From the NCBI RefSeq assembly GCF_006965545.2, contig NZ_CP041372.2:744001-808000 (forward strand): a stretch of 64,000 nt of DNA, read 5' to 3'. Shown piece by piece: positions 60,276 to 64,000 of the stretch (positions are counted from its first letter, which is position 1; every line of letters starts with the position of its first letter). Source of the DNA: Paenalkalicoccus suaedae. GTDB taxonomy: Bacteria > Bacillota > Bacilli > Bacillales > Salisediminibacteriaceae. Below the pieces are notes generated by a model. It did no database searches and was not told the DNA's origin. It saw only the letters and a program-made list of their open reading frames with translations. A program made the translations under genes and the position numbers.

Positions 60276-60545
60276 CTATGCGAAGGCAGTTGAAATTAGG
60301 AGCACGATGCCGTTAATAACGAAGAAGCTGGCGACTAAAAAAGCAACCAACACCGAGTTGAATGCGCCGGAGTCGTTGGGCAACATTAAATAAAAGGTAG
60401 CCCAGTAGGAGAGAGGCGGGAGCGCAAGGAGAGTAACGACACCAGCGATAACACGGCTTGGACGATGTAAAGCAGTAAGCCTAAAGATGGCGTAGTTGAT
60501 GCCTGCGATGAGAACTAAAACGCCGAGTAAAATGAGTATATCCAT
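60276..60545 (-). CDS. Three-helix small membrane protein (tandem paralogue 1)
   Basis: An 89-residue protein; ATG 60545 follows AAGGAGGAG. Three membrane helices: DILILLGVLVLIAGINYAIF, VIAGVVTLLALPPLSYWATF and VAFLVASFFVINGIVLLIST. Function unknown. It is a clear paralogue of the gene at 60838, aligning without gaps. A repeat array separates the two. Confidence 0.8.
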   Translation of the reverse strand: MDILILLGVLVLIAGINYAIFRLTALHRPSRVIAGVVTLLALPPLSYWATFYLMLPNDSGAFNSVLVAFLVASFFVINGIVLLISTAFA

Positions 60546-60634
60546 GTGCGCTCCTCCTTGTTTAGAGTGGTTGTACTTTAGCTTATGCTTGAGATGAGGG
60601 GACATTCCTTTTTAGATGCGGGGAAGAGAGGGAG

Positions 60635-60800
60635 GAGCAAACGAGTTGTTAAGAGGGTTAAACCAAGTGCCAGCAGGCGCAAAGCCAGGGGTAGGAGGAA
60701 CAAACAGTGTGTGAGGACGTGCAAAGAAAAGTAGACGTGCAAACAAGGCGCCAGGAAGTGCAAAGGAAAGTAAACGCACGCTCAAACAAGATCAAAGAAG
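60635..60800. repeat. Degenerate 21-bp periodic array (copy C, longest)
   Basis: CAAA (or TAAA) begins at 60638, 60659, 60680, 60701 and 60722: exactly 21-base steps. Then 60740 (18), 60761 (21) and 60783 (22). Typical unit: GTGCAAACNAGGNGNNAGGAN. On the minus strand the frame gives FALPGAL, FARLLF, FARPHTL, FVPPTPG, FAPAGTW, FNPLNNS. No start codon with ribosome site precedes it. Sits between two tandem membrane-protein paralogues. Confidence 0.85.
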
Positions 60801-60837
60801 GCGAAATCTAAAAACAAAAAAAGCACCTGCATATTTT

Positions 60838-61107
60838 CTATGCAAATGCCGAGGAAATGAAGATGATAATGCCATTAATAATAAATAATCCTGTAATTAA
60901 AAATGCGACGCTGACCGTGCCAAACCCACCTGGATCATGCGGCATGAGCAAGGAAACAGAGGTCCAATATGCAAGTGGTGGTAGTACGAAAAGAGCGATC
61001 GCCCCTGCGATCAGACGGCGGGTGCGATTTAAATCAGTTAGCTTAAAAATCACATAGTCAATAGCGACAATAAGTAAGATGATCCCCATAAAAATGAGTA
61101 TTACCAC
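60838..61107 (-). CDS. Three-helix small membrane protein (tandem paralogue 2)
   Basis: An 89-residue protein. GTG 61107 gives MVILIFMGIILLIVAIDYVI, aligned with MDILILLGV of its paralogue, and keeps AGGAGG seven bases upstream; ATG 61113 would touch the ribosome site. Helices and the motif LPPLAYWTSVSLLMPHDPGG correspond to LPPLSYWATFYLMLPNDSGA. Function unknown. The two genes probably arose by tandem duplication. Confidence 0.8.
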   Translation of the reverse strand: MVILIFMGIILLIVAIDYVIFKLTDLNRTRRLIAGAIALFVLPPLAYWTSVSLLMPHDPGGFGTVSVAFLITGLFIINGIIIFISSAFA

Positions 61108-61122
61108 ACGCATTCCTCCTGC

Positions 61123-61482
61123 TTAGTTAAATTCGTGGCAGCCAATTGAGTTGTATATGTCTTTTGGAGCATTGTTAACAAGCTGATAATCAGGTTCTTC
61201 CATGAAAGTGACATAATAGCCACCGTAATTTGCTCTAGGAGCATCGGAAGTTTGCCAGAATATGCGATAGATCACTTCAAAATCTTCGTCAGCTACCGCG
61301 CAGATTCTCTCTAGTTCGATATCGCGTTCCGTATAATCGCTCTCAAACTCCTCTAACTCTATCGTATGCTCTTTGACCGCTGCGAAGACGCGATCGCCGT
61401 CTAACCCTAATGGCTCGCCATAATTAGAGCAGCCGGTTAATAATAGTACACCTGCGATGAGGCTTATGACATGTAAACGCAT
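61123..61482 (-). CDS. Hypothetical small lipoprotein
   Basis: A 119-residue lipoprotein with signal HVISLIAGVLLLTGCSNYGE (Cys18). The mature part is acidic and has two Cys (ICAVADEDFEVIYRIFWQTS and NSIGCHEFN) that could pair outside the cell. Its stop lies 15 bases before the start of the small membrane protein, so they may be cotranscribed. No family recognised. Confidence 0.75.
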   Translation of the reverse strand: MRLHVISLIAGVLLLTGCSNYGEPLGLDGDRVFAAVKEHTIELEEFESDYTERDIELERICAVADEDFEVIYRIFWQTSDAPRANYGGYYVTFMEEPDYQLVNNAPKDIYNSIGCHEFN

Positions 61483-61615
61483 TGCTAATTCACCCTTTAT
61501 CTATGTATATCCACTCTTAACTTTACAAGAAAACCCAGCTTAATTCTAGTATAAATTGGTATTTTGTTCACAATTTGGTGTGGTAAACTTAAAGAAAAGA
61601 GGGGTGTTGGTACAG

Positions 61616-62347
61616 ATGATGCTGAACGAGCAAAATCAATACATTAAGCGAATTAGTTTAAAGCAAGATCCACCTCCACCGGATACGTTTCCGTTTAATC
61701 TTCCTGTGATTCAACACTTAACCGAGATACTGCTTCACCCGAATGTTACGTATATCGTCGGAGAAAACGGGATGGGTAAATCGACACTCTTGGAGGCACT
61801 TGCTATTCACTATGGCTTTAATCCGGAAGGAGGTACGCGGAATTTTACCTTCTCTACCTTCGACTCACACTCTAATTTAGAAAATTATCTGCGTGTATCG
61901 AAGGGACCGCAACGTCCAAAGGACGGCTTTTTCTTTCGTGCAGAAACATTCTATAATGTCGCAACAAACATAGAAGAGTTAGGTGTGATTAATTCATACG
62001 GTGGCACATCTCTACATAAGCAATCACATGGGGAGTCCTTTTTTTCTGTTTTCATGAATCGGTTTGATGGGAACGGGGTGTATATTTTAGATGAGCCGGA
62101 GGCTGCGTTATCGCCGCTTCGCCAAATGTCGATGCTCGCTCGAATTCATGAGCTTGTGCAGGACGGCTCGCAGTTTATTATCTCTACACACTCGCCGCTT
62201 TTAATGGCGTATCCATACGCTCGGATTTTGGAGCTAAGTGAGAACGGGACCTTTGAGACGTCTTTAGAAAATACGGGGCACTACACGTTAATGAAGCAGT
62301 TTTTTGAGGATAAAGAGAGGCTGTTGCATCATTTGATTGACCGATAA
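61616..62347 (+). CDS. AAA-type ATPase (ABC-like fold, COG3910 type)
   Basis: A 243-residue stand-alone ATPase. I use ATG 61616; GTG 61604 is also possible since GAGGGG is distant from the ATG. Walker A is VGENGMGKSTLLEALA, the signature-like region SHGESFFSVFMNRF, Walker B VYILDEPEAALSP, and a switch His in ISTHSPLLM. This is the RecF/SMC-like predicted ATPase group that lacks membrane domains. Role unknown: possibly nuclease-associated or stress-related, though no partner gene adjoins it. Confidence 0.9.
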   Translation: MMLNEQNQYIKRISLKQDPPPPDTFPFNLPVIQHLTEILLHPNVTYIVGENGMGKSTLLEALAIHYGFNPEGGTRNFTFSTFDSHSNLENYLRVSKGPQRPKDGFFFRAETFYNVATNIEELGVINSYGGTSLHKQSHGESFFSVFMNRFDGNGVYILDEPEAALSPLRQMSMLARIHELVQDGSQFIISTHSPLLMAYPYARILELSENGTFETSLENTGHYTLMKQFFEDKERLLHHLIDR

Positions 62348-62407
62348 TGACACTCATTATCAATATGGGCTAAAAAGTGTAGCCAACGAATTGGCTACGA
62401 GGGACGA

Positions 62408-62560
62408 TTAGTTTTCTAGTGGTTCAAATGTTTTGCAGTCTGTCTCGTGCTGGGAGGAAGCTGTTTTACCGGATTCGCTTACGATGAAAATAGAGGTTGC
62501 GCCACATTTCTCGCCTGCTTCATTGTGTACACAGTTACTTACTTCACATAATACGTCCAA
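62408..62560 (-). CDS. DUF1540 small Cys-rich protein
   Basis: A 50-residue reverse-strand coding sequence from TTG 62560 with GGAGGTGAG upstream. Four Cys are arranged as in DUF1540: LCEVSNCVHNEAGEKCGATS and later ETDCKTFEPLEN. These four Cys probably bind a metal ion. The family is common in Bacilli and Clostridia, sometimes in spores; function unknown. The start site and motif favour this over a forward frame in the same place. Confidence 0.85.
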   Translation of the reverse strand: MDVLCEVSNCVHNEAGEKCGATSIFIVSESGKTASSQHETDCKTFEPLEN

Positions 62561-62720
62561 TCTTCTCACCTCCAGTAGACTGAATACATATACTATTCCC
62601 GGTTTGAAGGGGTTTAACTCAATTTATTAAAGAAGTTTTGCTACATTTTTAGAAGATAATACTAACAGGTGTGGCCTGTTTTTATACAACAAATGAGAAG
62701 TAAAGGGGAAGGATAATGAT

Positions 62721-63695
62721 ATGGCGAAGTCTGACGTACGTTTTACCAAAGAATTTGTAGAGATTGATGGGCATAAGAGTGGGATGTTTATCGAGTCGAC
62801 GGATGAGGCGAATCCGGTGCTTCTAGTGGTGCACGGCGGGCCGGGATTTCCGCAGTATGCGATTACGAAGGACGCTTCCTTGGAGTGGGAGCGGGAGTTT
62901 ACGGTTTGCTACTGGGAGCAGCGGGGTGCTGGGATGTCCTATAACAAGAAGACGCAGGGGGAGTTGTCGTTGGATCGGCTTGTGGCGGATGCGTTGGCGG
63001 TGACGGAGTACCTGAAGGAGCGGTTTGGCAAAGAGAAGGTCTATTTATTTGGGCATTCGTGGGGATCGTTTTTTGGGAGTATCATGGCGCATCGCCATCC
63101 GGAGCACTATCACGCGTATATAGGTGTCGGGCAAATGGGCCGTCAGCTGGAGTCGACGAAAGATATGCATGCGTTTTTGCTTAAGACGGCGATGGAGCGT
63201 GGGGATGCGAAGGCGGAGTCGGATATTCGAGCGGTGACAATTGATGAGGATTTTTATAAAAATCGTGACCTTGTTCGGATTATGGATCGCTACTTGATCC
63301 CTTACGGTGGTGGCATGAAGCGCGAGGGCTTCTCTAACTATACGGCGATGAAGCAGGTCCTTTTGTGTAATAAATATTCGATTATGGAGCGACTTCGTTT
63401 TCCGATAGCGCTTTTTTCGACCTATGCGTCGATTTCAGAAACATTGATGGGGTCCGACACAACGGTACTTGCTCCGACGATTGATATACCGGTGTATATT
63501 GTGCACGGATTATACGATTATCAAACGAGTCACAGCGAGGCGAAGCGATTTTTTGAGCACGTCGAAGCGCCTCATAAGCAATTTTTTACGTTTGAAAACA
63601 GTGCTCACTCTCCGTATTTAGAGGAGAAGGAGCGGTTTATGGAGATTTTGCGGGAAGAGGTGCTTGGTAAAGAGCGATCGGTTCGGGTTGGATGA
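62721..63695 (+). CDS. Alpha/beta hydrolase, proline iminopeptidase-like
   Basis: A 324-residue serine hydrolase. Oxyanion motif VVHGGPGFPQ (His-Gly-Gly-Pro-Gly) and YWEQRGAGMS are typical of prolyl aminopeptidase relatives; nucleophile Ser113 lies in FGHSWGSFFG. A catalytic His is in FENSAHSPYLEEKERF. It may cleave N-terminal proline or act on esters. ATG 62721 follows AAGGGGAAGGA. Higher GC and codon choice than neighbours suggest a different history. Confidence 0.9.
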   Translation: MAKSDVRFTKEFVEIDGHKSGMFIESTDEANPVLLVVHGGPGFPQYAITKDASLEWEREFTVCYWEQRGAGMSYNKKTQGELSLDRLVADALAVTEYLKERFGKEKVYLFGHSWGSFFGSIMAHRHPEHYHAYIGVGQMGRQLESTKDMHAFLLKTAMERGDAKAESDIRAVTIDEDFYKNRDLVRIMDRYLIPYGGGMKREGFSNYTAMKQVLLCNKYSIMERLRFPIALFSTYASISETLMGSDTTVLAPTIDIPVYIVHGLYDYQTSHSEAKRFFEHVEAPHKQFFTFENSAHSPYLEEKERFMEILREEVLGKERSVRVG

Positions 63696-63810
63696 TGACG
63701 TATTCCTTCTTCATTGATGTGAGGCTGGAACTGTATGTAACTTTTACCAATTAGATGGCGACTAATTGGCTATAAGCGGCTGAACGTTATTATTTGAAGG
63801 AGGAGTTTGT

Positions 63811-64000
63811 GTGAAAAGGGTTTTGGTAATGATGAGCGCGCTAGGGTTGATGGCTGCGTGTAATAGTGAGGCGGACGCTTCGCAGGGTGACGCGGACGTG
63901 GAAGCGACACAGGGTGACGAGGAAATCGAATTGAATCAGGCTGAGAGTGAAGCGACTGGGAGTCGGCTGAGTGGACTTGAAGAAGCGATGCCTGGATTTG
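63811..64000 (+). CDS. Lipoprotein (3' cut by window end)
   Basis: GTG 63811 with GAAGGAGGAG upstream starts MKRVLVMMSALGLMAACNSE, a lipoprotein signal with lipobox Met-Ala-Ala-Cys. The following 45 residues are an Asp/Glu/Ser/Gln-rich linker typical of acidic secreted lipoproteins. The functional domain lies beyond the window, so no function can be given. Confidence 0.85.
   Translation, partial: MKRVLVMMSALGLMAACNSEADASQGDADVEATQGDEEIELNQAESEATGSRLSGLEEAMPGF

Noticed and set aside
60578-60763. Reverse frame across repeat array C
   Set aside because: No start signal; Leu/Phe-rich content is a by-product of the periodic array.
60635-60800. CRISPR-like array
   Set aside because: Units are degenerate, only 21 bp long, have no distinct repeat/spacer division and no cas genes are nearby.
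62433-62630. Forward 65-residue frame
   Set aside because: The opposite strand carries a DUF1540 gene with good ribosome site and Cys motif.

Overview
The window is from a low-GC, endospore-forming Bacillaceae chromosome. The signs are a tricistronic GerA-type germinant-receptor operon, a groES-groEL operon under a perfect CIRCE element and preceded by divergent ydiL-ydiK as in Bacillus subtilis, frequent TTG/GTG starts, strong AGGAGG ribosome sites, and CcpA-type cre sites. An alkaliphilic or halotolerant Bacillus relative would fit, but the species cannot be fixed from the sequence alone.

Layout. (1) About 1-20056: the late half of a contractile-tailed (P2/Mu-like myovirus) prophage. In order it carries a head protease, decoration and major capsid proteins, connectors, sheath, tube, a tail chaperone with a likely -1 frameshift, a tape measure with an M23 peptidase, baseplate genes (X, D, spike, U, gp25, J, I), fibres, a lysis cassette (XhlA, holin, amidase) and a short reverse-strand regulatory unit. 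Between fibres and lysis genes lies an insertion-like segment with a predicted promoter-driven three-way-junction RNA of about 65 nt and a tyrosine recombinase. The right end of the prophage interrupts a DHA2-type MFS drug exporter, of which only the C-terminal two thirds remain here. (2) 21-24.6 kb: ydiK, ydiL, groES, groEL. (3) 24.6-32.9 kb: ger operon, a fused three-domain Ada, hypothetical proteins, a methyltransferase gene with an in-frame TGA, and a DUF3243 gene. (4) 33-48.4 kb: a polysaccharide-use locus. It has a secreted 1272-aa GH59 enzyme, a DUF624 protein, a carbohydrate ABC importer (two permeases and a binding lipoprotein), a YesM/YesN-type two-component system, a DUF2264 protein and a GH88 unsaturated glucuronyl hydrolase, with three cre-like sites. 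(5) 48.5-64 kb: small accessory genes (NUDIX, AraC, APH-like kinase, rifampin ADP-ribosyltransferase, alpha/beta hydrolases, rhodanese with LysR, XRE and TetR regulators with visible operators, MFS exporter, AAA ATPase, lipoproteins), plus several gene remnants.

How it works together. In the polysaccharide locus the secreted GH59 would trim the polymer, the ABC system would import oligosaccharides, and the cytoplasmic DUF2264 and GH88 proteins would finish uronate-containing fragments. GH88 needs a lyase product and no known lyase is present, so the DUF2264 protein is the best local candidate for that lyase (inference).

Most unusual items: the structured RNA at 16885-16949 with a mutually exclusive downstream pairing next to the recombinase; degenerate arrays with 21-bp period in three intergenic regions (22151-22239, 60202-60256, 60635-60800) that read on the minus strand as Phe-led heptapeptides; the prophage/MFS junction; and a roughly 91%-identical direct repeat bracketing a 2.9-kb hydrolase-rhodanese-LysR module.
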